From Sialis fuliginosa (lineage: Eukaryota; Arthropoda; Insecta; Megaloptera; Sialidae): a stretch of 64,000 nucleotides of DNA. Positions 48,621 to 61,161 of this stretch are shown here, piece by piece. The stretch lies in the NCBI GenBank assembly GCA_961205875.1, contig OY540821.1, forward strand, positions 9,672,001-9,736,000, in the 5' to 3' direction. The notes under the pieces were generated by a model. That model had not been told where the DNA came from. It did not search any database and saw only the letters and a program-made list of their open reading frames with translations. Position 1 is the first letter of the stretch, and each line of letters starts with the position of its first letter. Made by a program: the position numbers and the translations under genes.

Positions 48621-49440
48621 TTTATTTTTTAAGTTTTTTATTTATTATAGAATGTATAAAATCGTATGAAAATTATATAACTTTTTATGCTACTGTATGT
48701 AAGGGTTAAAACTGGGTATTTATTATAAATATTATCTATTTGCATTTTATTTATTACTCTACGATTATTAATTTCGTAGTTACCCCCTAGTACCACAAAA
48801 GAAACAACACTATTATTTTATTCTCAGGCTACAAAAGTTAATTGTAAGTATAAAAGGAACTCGACCATCAATAGCGAATTAAATTCATACCCATTGAGTT
48901 ATTAATTTATTTATAATTTCCGTGATGCTGCAACATTTAGAACGTGAGACCACCTATTGACTGAAAGCAATAATGTAATTTGTTTGTACATAAATATATA
49001 TATCAGTTTGTTATCGTATTTTTGTTTATAAAGACTTATGTATATGAAACGACTAATGATCAAGTATAATATACAGGCTGTTAAAAAAAAAATGTCACAG
49101 GTATTTTTATTTCGAAAATAATGCTGGTTACAGAAAAATATTTCAGACAAAAGTTATTCAGTTAGGAGGGGGTTATTATATTTTGTTTTTATTATCTAGG
49201 ATTAAGTGAAAAAATAAAAAAAACATCTGCCAAGTAAATGCACAGTGCTTCCTCGTGCTAAATTCACTAAAACCGATTGTGTTCAGATAAATTGCCTGGC
49301 ATTGGTTAACTATTTAATTTTTATACAAATTTTACTAAAAAATCTTAGTTCGAATTTTTTCTTAAAACGCACCTGAATATTTTTTCATATATTTTTAATT
49401 TTTTGACAATTTCAATCTAAATCTAAATTTATGCAAATGT

Positions 49441-49520
49441 CAAAATGACATTTAAAACGTCAAAGTGACATTTAAAACGCCAAAGTGACATTTAAAACGT
49501 CAAAATGACACTTAATATGT
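49441..49520 (+). repeat. Four tandem 20-bp repeats
   Basis: Consensus CAAARTGACATTTAAAACGT; units start at 49,441, 49,461, 49,481 and 49,501. With the preceding GT, each contains the interrupted palindrome GTCAAARTGAC. The last unit is diverged. Confidence 0.8.
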
Positions 49521-49679
49521 ATATCCAATCAAATATCAATTTAGAAAAACAAGTAATAGATCCATATTATAGGAAATTTAATTCTCTACAAAAAATATTC
49601 TATAAAATTTTCTCGTTACATGTGTCGTTCTTGAGATATCTTGAAAAAAGAAATATTTTGGGGTGTCACCCCTCCCCCT

Positions 49680-49880
49680 TACACACGATTTTGATGATTT
49701 TGAAATGGGACCGTCCTCAAACCAAACCCAACCATCCGACCAAGTTTCAATAATATCGGTTCAGTGGTTCATGAGTTATGCGTGTGACAAGGATTCAGGG
49801 GACAGACGGACACACGGATACACGGACACACGGACACACGGACAGACAGACAGACACGGAACGAAAAGTGTTTGTCTTGA
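49680..49880 (+). repeat. Non-LTR-like tail with GGACACACGG tandem repeats
   Basis: ATCGGTTCAGTGGTTCATGAGTTATGCGTGTGACAAGGATT followed by about six GGAYACACGG decamers and GACAGACAGACA. A related tail is at 52,785-52,855. Resembles interspersed repeat tails common in insects; the class is not certain. Confidence 0.5.
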
Positions 49881-50758
49881 CGTGAAACGGATAAATAAAT
49901 TTAAAATTTTGAAATTGGAGAACTTTTTTTTTGTCTCAATCTGAAACGATCACATAGCTTCTCGTATCTTCGATATTGCGAGGGAGCAATTTTGTGTGAA
50001 ATATTTTTTAATTAAATGATAAAACTTGTTCATTTGCTAAAAAATTCAATATTCAATAGCTTCCTATAATATCATTATTGATTGAATATATTCCAGTATC
50101 GTCTTATAATGCCCTTCAGGCATTGACCGATAGGTCGCTCTCTGAGAATTGTAATATGAAGAAGAATTGCTTTCATAATGTAAATATCCACAAAAGTACG
50201 ATATTTAAATTAACGGTAAAATAACAACTATCCATCTTTTCTTTATAGACAGGGGTATACAAATTTTAACCTGGTTTTACTTATATTTCATACAAAAAGG
50301 AGCGTAAAGAAATAAACATATAGAGACATGAACTGCGTATAATAATATTCTTTACACTCATATTTAACTCTTTGAACGCGATCATATAGCGAAACACTTA
50401 AAAATGTGCACATTGATATAAGCTGATTATTGCACTGACATATGACATTATGAATTTTTGGCATATTTTAAATGAATTACTAAATGGGCTATTAAACACT
50501 TATTACCGCTTGTATCTTCTTTTATCTGTGTAAGATCTTTCTCATTGTAGAGTGCATCAAAAACAGATTAGATAAAAATCACAGCAATTACCCCATGATT
50601 TGTAATGGAAAAAAGATTCAATCTAGCCACTGAGCCCCTTTTTTCTTAATTTCATATATTTTTTGTGAAAAAAATTTATTTACTTCATAAAGCATTTTCT
50701 AAAATAGTAACGTTCATAATTTTTCGTCAGGTAGAAGAAGTGTACATACTCTATTATA

Positions 50759-51340
50759 TGGGCAAATCCACAGAACGTGGCCGCTTTTTGGGAACGGCAA
50801 TAGTGCGCGTGTGGGAATGTATATTACCCACCCATAAGTACACGAACTCAAAGTATACTTTATTGTGGATGTAAACATGGAGTTACAAGTCGATTGCTTG
50901 ATTCATATAAAAACTGCAGCATAATTTGCATTGAAAAATCGGTTATTTTCACGTTTTCAGAATGGAACTTTAAAAAAAAGAAAAATTCATACCACCGAAA
51001 TTTTCTCAGATTCAAACCAATGAATCTGAAATTTTTACTGGACATATTTTTTGGTACAATGAACCTTTTCCCGGAGTTTGAAAGGCGCACACCTCTTACA
51101 TTTCATATGCGCGATTGTTTTATCCAGCGAACGGCAATTTCAGCGTTTTTTATTTGGTTTATTTGCTGTAACTTTTGGAACATCCGAAGCACACTCCTGA
51201 AATTGAGACCAATTATTCTTCTCTTTGTTACGAAGATTTTGAGACGACATAGAAGAGTGTGCGTTCAATGCTCCATTTTGAAGAAGCATTTGAGTATTTT
51301 AATTTAAAGCTAATGCAGCCACGTTCTGTGGATTTGCCCA
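50759..51340. mobile_element. TA-flanked MITE, 582 bp
   Basis: TIRs TGGGCAAATCCACAGAACGTGGC and the reverse complement lie inside TA dinucleotides (50,757-50,758, 51,341-51,342). The interior has short frames on both strands, one starting with the TIR-encoded peptide MGKSTERG, which are artefacts. Tc1/mariner-like by target site. Confidence 0.8.
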
Positions 51341-51527
51341 TATATATACCCATAAAAAATAGACTTTTGTACATCCCTGGAGAAAGAATCGCCCATAAGT
51401 AGATGTGAGCTAAATCAATATAGACAGAACATATTTGATGCGGCGCGACTCTTGTGTTGTTCATATAGGTATGTTATTATGCGTCCTGAATATGCACACG
51501 ACCATTCTGTTTGCGCGATAACGGTGT

Positions 51528-51570
51528 TTGTCTTCACACATACACACACACACACACACTCGCTCGCACG
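51528..51570 (+). repeat. (CA)n microsatellite
   Basis: CACACATACACACACACACAC followed by ACTCGCTCGCACGTGTGTGAGCG, a small perfect-looking hairpin. Confidence 0.8.
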
Positions 51571-51950
51571 TGTGTGAGCGATTAGTTGTTGTATGTTTTG
51601 TATGCAGACTGCGAGATGAAGCGAAAGATATAGTTTTAAAAGTTATACTAGCAATTTTGGTAATTCATCCTGGGATGCAGAATATAGGAAAATTGATTTT
51701 TAATATTAGCTTTAAATCCGAAATCTGAAAAAAATGAATCAACACTGTGTCTGTCTGTCTGTCATTTACAGCATTCTAACTACTGAATCTTTTGAAATAT
51801 ATGTAAAACTGAGATTTCACAAAATTGTAGTAAAAGGTTGACCACCTGTTATAAAAATAAAATAGTTATATAAAGTGGAGGTGGATGGGTGCCTTAACAT
51901 TATTTTTTTAATTGCGGCGAATGGGGTATCAAATTTAAATATGGAATATA

Positions 51951-52176
51951 CAGGATGATTTACAACTAGTGTAAAAAAAATTAACAGTAATTTCATAACT
52001 GTACCATAATGGGTTCTCTAGAATACTCTCGATATTTAATAAACACGAATTTTGGGAAAAAGACTGTAACTCCTCCACGAAGAATTTCCAGACATAGGTT
52101 CACATATGGTTTTTTCGCTTAAAATTACATCCTCGATCTACTGTTAATTTTTTTACACTAGTTATAAATCAGCCTG
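51951..52176. mobile_element. mariner-like MITE, 226 bp
   Basis: CAGGATGATTTACAACTAGTG and CACTAGTTATAAATCAGCCTG are about 45-bp TIRs including GTAAAAAAAATTAACAGTA. TA occurs on both sides. A separate CAGGCTGTTAAAAAAAA end at 49,075 may be a relative. Confidence 0.8.
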
Positions 52177-52224
52177 TATATAATATAATATAATCGAATA
52201 AATTGAAAAACTAAACGATACGGG

Positions 52225-52400
52225 CAGTGCCGTAGCGAGCATAAATGGCGCCCGGGGCACGATACCTTTTTGGCGCCCCTGAAAAACATAAAGTAATATA
52301 ATATATAGAATATCGTCGTCTTGGGGGTCATTTGGCGCCCCTTTGCGAGTAGCGCCCGGGGTATGATAGACCCCCTTGCCCCCCCTTTGCTACGCCACTG
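52225..52400. mobile_element. hAT MITE with perfect 8-bp target duplication
   Basis: CAGTGCCGTAGCGAGC to GCTACGCCACTG, 176 bp, flanked by GATACGGG on both sides (52,217-52,224, 52,401-52,408). GC-rich (GGCGCCCCT motifs), unlike its surroundings. Confidence 0.92.
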
Positions 52401-53058
52401 GATACGGGACACCAATACGCGAGGTTCGACTCGCGCTTGACAAATGTTTTATATCTTTTTGCTTCGCTTACACTCTGTATACAGCTTTATCTGATACTAG
52501 TTACATTTTTAACAATTCTGTAATTGTAAATATATTGATAATATAATTGATATGTATAATATACCTACTGTACGCACGATTGTACTGGGCAATAAAAATA
52601 ACTCGTGGTATGTACTTTGAATACAAAAATAGTGTTTTTATTCACGCTCTACAAAAAATATTCCATACATTTTCCACGTAATATGCGTCGTTCTTGAGAT
52701 ATTTTGAATAAAAAATAATAATTTTAAGATATCACTTCTACCTTAATAATTTTTATATGCAGACATCTAAATTTCGTTAAAATACGTTCTGTGGTTCAGG
52801 AGTTATGCGTGTGACAAGGATTTTGAGGACAGACAGGCAGACACGGAAGGAAAAGTGTGTTTTGATCTGACACCAAAAAATAATTTTATATATTATATCT
52901 TGACGTTTTTTTCTCATATTCTAGAATATAGATAGATCATGGTTTCAATATATATCGGTTTCCAAACTTAATATATTAAAAAAAAAAATGCAGAACCCTT
53001 ACCATATTTATAATTTATCCCCCCCCCCCCCCCATATGGCATTTTAATAAAACATTAA

Positions 53059-53276
53059 TGTCCAGTATTATAACACAGTTGGCGACTCTGACCATACATA
53101 ATAATTTTCATAATATCGCCACTGTTTTAATACCGTCGGTGTTTACATACTACGCGTGCGCGAAAATTGTCAAACACTTCATGAAACTAAAGGAGAACTG
53201 TCAAATAGGTTTGAAACCTCATTTGAAAGTGCTTGCTAGCTAGCAAATTTTGCTAGTTCGTTTATAATACCGGACA
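53059..53276. mobile_element. TGTCCGGTAT-family MITE, copy 3
   Basis: TGTCCAGTATTATAACACAG to GTTCGTTTATAATACCGGACA. Its interior GACCATACATAATAATTTTCATAATATCGCCACTGT is inverted relative to copy 2. The left TIR is truncated. Confidence 0.7.
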
Positions 53277-53339
53277 GAAATGAAACATAAATTATTTTAT
53301 TGATGCGAAGGTAATATATGGTTTAATCTTGGGGTATGA

Positions 53340-54770
53340 TTTAAACATTGTAAAAATACACTAAAAAACACAAGGAATTCCTGAACTTGTGGAACCCACT
53401 TTGGGAAACGATGCTCAAAAATCTAGAAAACTAATATGTTGTGATGTAAGATTTGTTTTATGATATTATTGTTACATTGATTATATATTTTTATATTTAT
53501 CTCGAGATATTATGTTTATATAGGACTAAAAGATTAATCACCCGTCAGATACGAATAATCCGCGTGTGCTGTGAAATGAAAAAATAATCCTCATATTGGT
53601 TTTATTTTATTGATTAATGTAATACCGAAGCGATTTCAGCATTTTTTATTTTTTTGACACATTTTAATTAAATTTAAAACAAATCTAAAGTCGAGTAAAA
53701 ACCTACCTCATAATGTTTAGTGGGGAGGAGGAGGGGGGGGTGTTTACACCAAAAAGACAAAACAGCAACATGGTGGTTTTTTTTACAAAATGGCAACTAA
53801 ATCTCTATACGGTAATAAAACATATTACTGTTCATTTTGTCTATCATTATTTTAAAGTCTTCTTTATACAAAAATGGTATCCATGAAAATATAATTTATT
53901 TTATAACAAAAATGGTAATGATATAAAATTATTTAACTGTTATTTTTTTATTGCTTTATTGTTTTAATTAGTAAATATTTCATGTAAGATATGTTTTTTC
54001 ATAAAAAATTAGAAATATGATACTTTTTTTATCAAAAGTGAATTTGAAATTTTATATTTTTGTTTCACCTTATAAATATAAATCTTTTTATAACTACAAC
54101 AGAAATTACGTTGTGTATTGCAGTGTACACTTACATTTTTACAAAAATATATACAAGTGTTAAAAATATTTCTTATTTAACTATTAAAAAGGCATATCAG
54201 CTACACGGTGTTTTTTTGTTTTTTTTTTTTACAAAATAGCAATACCTTTTCTAATACGAATTAAATTAAAAACCTTTTTTTTGTTAAAAAAAGACACTGT
54301 GCGACTTTCTTATACGATTAAAAACTAACCAATAAAGTGTGGTTATAACTTATAAGAACAAAAAAATTAATTTAATGATTCGATGAATAAAAACAACTAA
54401 CAATTAAGTTTATTTTGGTTAAGTCTGGATTATTTTTATTACAATTCATACAACAATACTTTTGTATGGGTACTTGGTACTTACAATGATGAATGGGAGG
54501 AAGTAAATATTATTAGACGTCCAATTAAAAGTAGATTTTTAATTATTTTCGATTCGTTGCGTTATTTTCATTTTGCTACAGTTTATCAACAGTTTTGGCT
54601 TGAAGTCGGCAACCGTGTCTAATGTTCAAGATCCGTAAATGTTAAATATACTTTCTTAGTTTCTGTTAAAAAACTTTGCTAAAATTTAACGATATAAATA
54701 GAAACCAAAATGAGTAAATGAGGTGTTTTATTTCAAATGAACAAAAATCTATAAATGTGGTAAGTTTGTT
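53340..54770. other. Gene-free AT-rich DNA
   Basis: A decayed hAT-like piece (GGAACCCACTTTGGGAAACGATGC near 53,390) and repeated ACAAAATGGCAACTAAA/ACAAAATAGCAATACC segments are seen, nothing coding. Confidence 0.35.
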
Positions 54771-54779
54771 TTGTTTTCG

Positions 54780-55320
54780 AGACGATTCCGAAGGTTTTTG
54801 ACATGCTGAAATCGTATCTGGCCAGTTTAGATTCTCGAGATTTATAACCTAAAAATAATAAAAAAACAAACGATTTTAGATAAGTATATTTATATAAACA
54901 GGCATTTTTTTCAAGTTTTCGTTCATATAAATAACAAGTAGATCTATCTTTCCTCTTTAAAATGAACTTTTACTTTTCATTATGCGATTTTTTTCACCGA
55001 GATATACTAGAAACAATGGACTATATATCTACATTTAAATATAATAAATGTCACATTATTTTCAAACTAGTTTATCCCGGTGAAAAAAAATCATACAGTG
55101 AAAAGTAAAAATTTATTTGAAAGGGAAAAGTACTATCTTTTTTTGTTATCGTGAGCGAAAATTAAAAAAAATTTCTGCCTGATAAAATATTCATAAATAT
55201 GACTAGAATTTTCATTTTTGGCACTTAGGTTATTTAGTTATCATATCTCGAGAATCTCGAAGTAATTCAGCAATTTTGGGAACAGATTTGGTTTCAACAC
55301 GTCAAAAACCTTCATGAACG
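54780..55320. mobile_element. Foldback element, diverged
   Basis: GAAGGTTTTTGACATGCTGAA at the left pairs with TTCAACACGTCAAAAACCTTC at the right; the inner arms also pair (ACTTTTACTTTTCATTATGCG with CAGTGAAAAGTAAAAATTT; CACCGAGATATACTAG with CTAGTTTATCCCGGTG). Arm identity is about 70 percent. It is the same architecture as element 1-512. Confidence 0.65.
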
Positions 55321-55784
55321 GCTATTCAGGTCTCGGCAGCAAAAATGATATGTACAAATAAAGAGAGATTATTCTGTCTTTATTTATTTATTTACATATT
55401 TGTTTTTACGGCGATTTATTAAAAAAATAACAAAACCTTATCTCTAAAACTTGATTGTTCAGTGAAGTGAATATTTTTCTACTTTGTTAGAATTTTTTAT
55501 CAAAATCATAAAAGGCGTTTCCACGCTATTTATGTTAATTTTTATTTTGCATAGCTGATATAATGCTAACTTCAATTTTATATGTTCTTTGGATGTTATA
55601 TATATATTCCTTAAAATGGGACACTCTGTATATAAGACTTTTTTTCAAACGTTTTGATAATAACTGCTGTAATAAGTGACGATACGTTGGATAAATAAAT
55701 AAATAAAGATTGGTTTTCATCATTAACAATATAAAGCAGATGTTATGAAAATATAATAATTAATAAATAAATTACTCTAATATA

Positions 55785-55952
55785 GTTTACCATTTTGACA
55801 CCCATTGGCCAATTGTCATCAAATTAAGCTATTTTACAGTTAAGTGTCAGTAATTGCAGTAATCAAATATCAACATATATTTCTAATTTACTACATTTTA
55901 TTAAACAAGTTTCCAACACTGGGGTATGATCCAAGACTGGTGCCAGTACCTT
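55785..55952 (-). mobile_element. AAGGTACTGGCACCA-family element, truncated copy D3
   Basis: TTTTGACACCCATTGGCCAAT ... CAAGACTGGTGCCAGTACCTTA is the inverted equivalent of the left third of D1/D2 with a well preserved tip. Confidence 0.65.
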
Positions 55953-56229
55953 ATTCAATGCGAGAAATCTCGTTTTCAGACACACACACGCTCAGTGAGA
56001 GTATTTCCTTCTTTTGTAAGACGTTCACAATTCGATGAGATAAATAGGTGTGCCCCTTCCCCCCTCCAAATTGCATTGTTTGCAACCTGTTATTACTTGC
56101 GTTACTGTTGTACTTGTTTAAAAGTCTCGGAGAGAATGTCCATTTATATACTGGCAACATATATGGGCCGTTTATTTGTATTAACGGCTATCTTTATGTA
56201 TATTATTTTTTACATAATCTGCAATTTGG

Positions 56230-56410
56230 ATTTCCAAGTATTTTATTCCGTTATAAATCTTTATTTTGTGAATTTTTCGAAATACAAAGTAGCATATGTT
56301 CTTCCTCAGGATGCAAAATATCTCCTTGCCAAATTTCATCGAGATCAGTTCAGTGGTTTAACTGTGAAAAGGTAACAAACAGAAAGTATTTGTAATATAA
56401 GTATGCATAG
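56230..56410 (-). mobile_element. Helitron-like element, fragment A4
   Basis: AAGTAGCATATGTTCTTCCTCAGGATGCAAAATATCTCC and CATCGAGATCAGTTCAGTGGTT match the family interior. The outer end is decayed. Confidence 0.5.
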
Positions 56411-57589
56411 ATTATTTTTTTCGTAATATTTAAAAAAATTAGTTTAATGAAATATTTATTTTTAATTCGATTGTTTAAAGATTCAGACTATCGAGGTTCT
56501 ACTGTAATTTATATCAATTATGGTCATATATACCTGTCTGACCGACACCTAAATCGTGTCGGTAACGTTGAGTACACCTGTACCGACTTCCTACGTACAA
56601 ATATGCATCAAATGCCATCGACACATCTTTGGGATACTTTCTAAGTCATAAAAGTGTCTGATATCCAGCCTTGGTGAACGCTTACTACGGCCCACTCTAT
56701 CCGAATTGTAAAGCCATATGCAGAATCCACTTACCATAAAATTGTTATGTCGTTTCTATGACCAAACAGAAAAATGTATTGGTTTTGTTTTAAAACAGCC
56801 ATCATATCTGTAAAACTAGATAGTCAATTGTTTTGTTCATAATTAAAAGCCTACTAGGATAAAGGGAAGTAAAACCGAAGAGGTCAAAAACGAAAAAATC
56901 ATTTTTTACTTTGAATTACTATTTTGAAATATTACATATATTAAATTCTGGGGTTATTTGGTACATTATAAAAATATTTAAAATCCAGGCTAAAAATATG
57001 AAAAAGGCCTAAAAGGTCCAGCAATAAAAAATGATTTTTTCCTAGTTTAATTTAATATTTCTCTAAATATTATATTTACGTATTTTTAGTCATATGAATT
57101 ACTGGAAAAAAATACTGCGATAGTTGAGAAAATTAATTTTAATTTTAAATATTTTTTTTCAGTTAATTTTAACATTACTATTATTGTGTACAGTGCATTC
57201 ATGTGTATGTACTTCTATTTTTTTCTTAATTATCATAACCATTCAAAATTAATAGTTCCTCTTTCCTTATTATGAATAATATCCAAGATATCCGTTATAT
57301 TCGTTGACAGTTTTATTTTACATATTATGTAATACCTATAAATAAATATGACTATGAATTAATGAATATTAACAAACGTATTTATATAGAAATGTGCGTT
57401 AAAAACGTATACATTCTTATTAAATTAATAAGAATTCAATAATTTTTTATTCTATTTTTATAAAAAAATTGCTAATATCCTTGACGATATAATTATTATG
57501 CAATATTGAACAAATATGTTAAATATTGTTACTCATCAAAATTCTAACAATTTTTGTTTCCATTATTATGGTATTTCTCACAATTAGTG

Positions 57590-57940
57590 AGCAACAAATA
57601 TTGCAAAAAAATAATGTAAAATTTCTCGGAAAAATAGAACAAAAATCAGAGTAAGCCCAAATTTTGTTAAAGCTAAATAAATACTATTAGAAGCTCCATT
57701 CAAAATCCTGAAATGATTCACTATGTGTGGGCAAAGATATCGTCAAAATAAAAAATAGGGATTACGCTTGTAATACTAAAATTTATTGATTTTATTTTGA
57801 CGATATCTTTGCTCATAAATGATGAATAATTTCAAAATTGTATTATAATATTTTTTTTAGATATTTGCAAAATTTTGGCGTTCTCTTAATTTTTTATTTT
57901 ATTTTCTGAGAAACGTTTTTTCATATTAATATCAATAATA
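57590..57940. mobile_element. Foldback element with perfect 23-bp inner stem
   Basis: GCAAAGATATCGTCAAAATAAAA (about 57,731) and TTTTATTTTGACGATATCTTTGC (about 57,790) are exact inverses. The outer arms are diverged (AAATTTCTCGGAAAAATAGA with TATTTTCTGAGAAACG). Confidence 0.6.
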
Positions 57941-58490
57941 TGGATATGGCTGTCAGTTATGAATCCGAACGGGAAGAAACTGATCGAAAAATCTCGTCTC
58001 ATATAATTTCATGTTCTGAAACTGTTGATACAGCGTCTTGAATATATTTGTGAATTATAACGTTACATTGTGTGGTACAGTTTGACCACAGACCGGCGAG
58101 TACAGTTACTCTCTGAATCTTATTCATAAAAACACCTCAATGCACGAGAATAGTATGTGATTAACACGAAAATCATATGCCCTTGATTTGTATTAACAAT
58201 GTAATATTTTGTAAAATGTTTGAATTTATTTTTCAAGTATTGAAAATATTTATACATTTTTTTAAGTTCTTGTATTAAATGTCTTTGTTTTTTTAATAAG
58301 AGAACTACTAAACCGGAAACGGACATGTACTATATAATTTATGTAATTACTTACAATTTGTCCCATACACGCATAAAAAGGTTTACTTAAAATAATTGGC
58401 TACGAAGTATTGAAAATTTATTGTTTTTATCTGACAATATTGCTTTAATGAGAAACAAAACTATAGTTGGTTTAAGAGTATATTCTAATA

Positions 58491-58801
58491 CTAGATGTTA
58501 CCCACGACTTCGTTCACGTGGAATACAGGTTAGGTAATGCAGATTTCTGTTATGATAGTCGATAAAACAGGTTTTTAGTTTCACATTTAAAAGTTTAAAA
58601 TTTTTAGTTTCACATATAAAAGTTGAAAATGTCATACACCCATTTTTTTATCTAATCAATTTTTCGGGATGCTGAGTAGTTCAGGCTGCAAGCTATCTCC
58701 CTGCCAAATTTCATCAAAATCGGTTCTGCAGTTTAGCCGTAAAAATTTAACAAATAGACAGACAGGCAGAGACACCTTCGCATTTATAATATTAATATGG
58801 A
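58491..58801 (-). mobile_element. Helitron-like element, copy A5
   Basis: On the minus strand A|TCCATATTAATATTATAAATGCG ... CGTGGGTAACATCTAG|T. Both termini and the A|T host site fit Helitron insertion. Length 311 bp. Confidence 0.65.
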
Positions 58802-59349
58802 TTAAGTTAATATTGTTTTCGATAAAAATAAAACAAAGATTTATTGTTGTTTTTAAAAAGTTGACTTACATCATAGTTAAGTACACAGTGAATTAAATAA
58901 GTTGATGTACAAATTATTGGAAATATGTGTTAAAAAACTTATTGGTAGAAAAATTAACATTTACGAACCTCCCCCCTTCCCCACTATATAATTACAATCT
59001 GACCATAATAATATAAAATCTAAATAATTATGAGACCTTGTCAATTGATATCTGTCAAGTAAACAAATGTTAAATGTATGTTCAAACAATCACCACAGAC
59101 CAGTGGATTCGCGTAGTGGTGGGGATGGAATGTCGCCGCCACACCCCGCTGCCCCCTTTCGACAAAGGGTCCCCCGCGCCGGAACAGGAAATACAGTCGG
59201 TCAGTATGCGAGATAATCTATGTATGACTGGTTCGATGTATAATAAATTGACCCAGCTACTTATTATTATAGATCATCCTTCCGGTATTAGATCATGAAT
59301 GACTCAAGTTGAAATTAGAACAACCGTTTTCTTTTTTGAATTTGACATA

Positions 59350-59470
59350 ATAAAGTAGTGTCTCTTTTTACGCGGATTTTTTTATGCGGATTTGAAGTTA
59401 CGCGGTGTGTTTTTTTTATATGCGGTTTGCTGCGGAACAAATCTACCGGTTAACAAGGGTAGGGCGAGCG
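59350..59470. mobile_element. pogo/Tigger-like fragment
   Basis: Repeated TTACGCGGATTT, ATGCGGATTTGAAGTTACGCGG and ATATGCGGTTTGCTGCGGAAC resemble the internal pattern of Tigger/pogo ends. No right end was found. Confidence 0.4.
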
Positions 59471-59966
59471 GAAAACTCGCATTGAGAGCAAAAAAGGCAA
59501 ACCGATTAGTATATTGATGAAAATTTCGAGCTGTGGCTGATCAATTTTATAAGTTAAAAATAAAAACACAACATTTTAAAATGAGAAAAAAGGTAGAAAA
59601 AAATAATCGTCTCACAATCAGATAGGGCGTAAAATTTTTATCTTAAAAAAAAAATATATTTCACACTTATTAATTTTAACCTTCTTTACGAAAATCAACA
59701 TTATTTATATAAAAAATATATTCGAAAAGTTATATTTTCAATTCATCCATTTGTATTAGTAAAAATTTTAAAAGTAATTACGGTATTTTTTTATGAAATC
59801 TTCAATCTATCACCCGATTGACTTATTTTATTGTTTTTAATTGGAAATGGAAAACTAATCAATTTATTGCTGGTGTGCTGAAGAAAAACATACAATTAGT
59901 TTAAGGGATCCTTTGTTAAATTCAAATTAACAATACATAAATAATTGAAATAATAATGTATCAATA

Positions 59967-60150
59967 CTAGCTGTTACCTGCGACTTTGTCTGCGTAGAAT
60001 TTTTTTTATCCAATTATCAAGTATTCTATGTCCTTCCTCCAGAATGCAAGCCATCTCCTTGCCAAAATTAACAAAATCGATTCAGCGGTTTAGCCGTGAA
60101 AAGTTAACAAACAGACAGAGTTACTTTCGCATTTATAATATTAGTATGGA
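59967..60150 (-). mobile_element. Helitron-like element, copy A6
   Basis: Minus strand A|TCCATACTAATATTATAAAT ... GCAGGTAACAGCTAG|T, 184 bp, with GTTACTTTCGC and GCGGTTTAGCCGTGAAAAG inside. Confidence 0.65.
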
Positions 60151-60363
60151 TATATGGCAGTAACTTTTTTGCATAAAATTCTTCCCAGACGATCCCAGAA
60201 ATTTCTGGGATGGGTGGGTATTTTCTCATTCGATTGATTACATGTATTTTAAACAATGATCACTCGCTTTGTTTTTCAGCCGCCCGAAAAAAATTTATAA
60301 AATCAGGTTGTAATGATTATATACTTCATACCAGGGCTAGTAAAACTAAAAATCAGTGCTGTA

Positions 60364-60930
60364 ATATCCAGTTTTATAAAGGAGCTAACAAAATTTATTT
60401 GCTAACAAGCACATTCAAATCGGTATTAATTCTGTGATATTATCTAATTGTAAGTCAGAAGAAATATATGTATATAGAACTTCTGACCGTACCAGATAAT
60501 TTTCATAATATCACCACTGTTTTAATATCGTTGATGTTTACTTACCTCGCGTGAAAGAAACTTGTCAAACACTTCATGATACTTCAAGAGAACTGTCATA
60601 TAAGTTTGATACTTCATTTGAAAGTATATGTTAGCTAACAACTAAGTATATTTATTTATTGTAATTTGTATAAATGTTAACAGATTTTTCCCCTTTAACA
60701 AAAAACTTATTAATTTATAAACATCGCTCGATTCACCCATGTTACTGCTCATCCCCCTCCTGTAATGGCGTGATTATATATAGCTTAGATTATTATTAGT
60801 GTATACTTACCTCGCGTGCAAGAAACTTGTCAAATACTTCATGATACTTCAAGGGAACTGTCATATAGGCTTGATACCCCAATTGAAAGTGCTTGTTAGC
60901 TAACAAATTTTGTTAGCTCCTTTAGGGCAT
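60364..60930. mobile_element. TGTCCGGTAT-family MITE, copy 4, internally duplicated
   Basis: ATATCCAGTTTTATAAAGGAGC at the left and TGTTAGCTCCTTTAGGGCAT at the right. A block of about 105 bp (ACTTACCTCGCGTG ... TGTTAGCTAACA) occurs twice, at about 60,540-60,642 and 60,804-60,905. Confidence 0.65.
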
Positions 60931-61161
60931 AAGTAAAGTAAAATTTTTAAGAATACACTTATTAGGGTTTCAGTAGACATATTTTGGCCACCCTTGATTT
61001 ATACAAGCCGTTACATTTTGCATTTTATGTAAATGCAAGCTATTGTCATAGATACAGTTATTTTGTTTCGTTATAGTTTTTTTTTTGTTTTTTGTTTAAT
61101 ACGCGGTATAGAAATTTATTGTTTTTTGGTCTGATATAAATTCAGCATATTATTGTATACA

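Noticed and set aside
50894..51307. A 137-residue ORF inside the 582-bp TA-MITE
   Set aside because: No transposase motif (no DD[E/D] catalytic spacing, no helix-turn-helix). It lies wholly within a MITE-sized element.
52405..52440. tRNA-like T-arm GCGAGGTTCGACTCGC
   Set aside because: The hairpin loop has the wrong size for a T loop, and no D arm, anticodon arm or acceptor stem can be placed around it.
55926..56375. A 149-residue plus-strand ORF with hydrophobic stretches
   Set aside because: It runs from the end of a truncated D-family MITE into a Helitron-like fragment, so it is composed of repeat sequence by chance.
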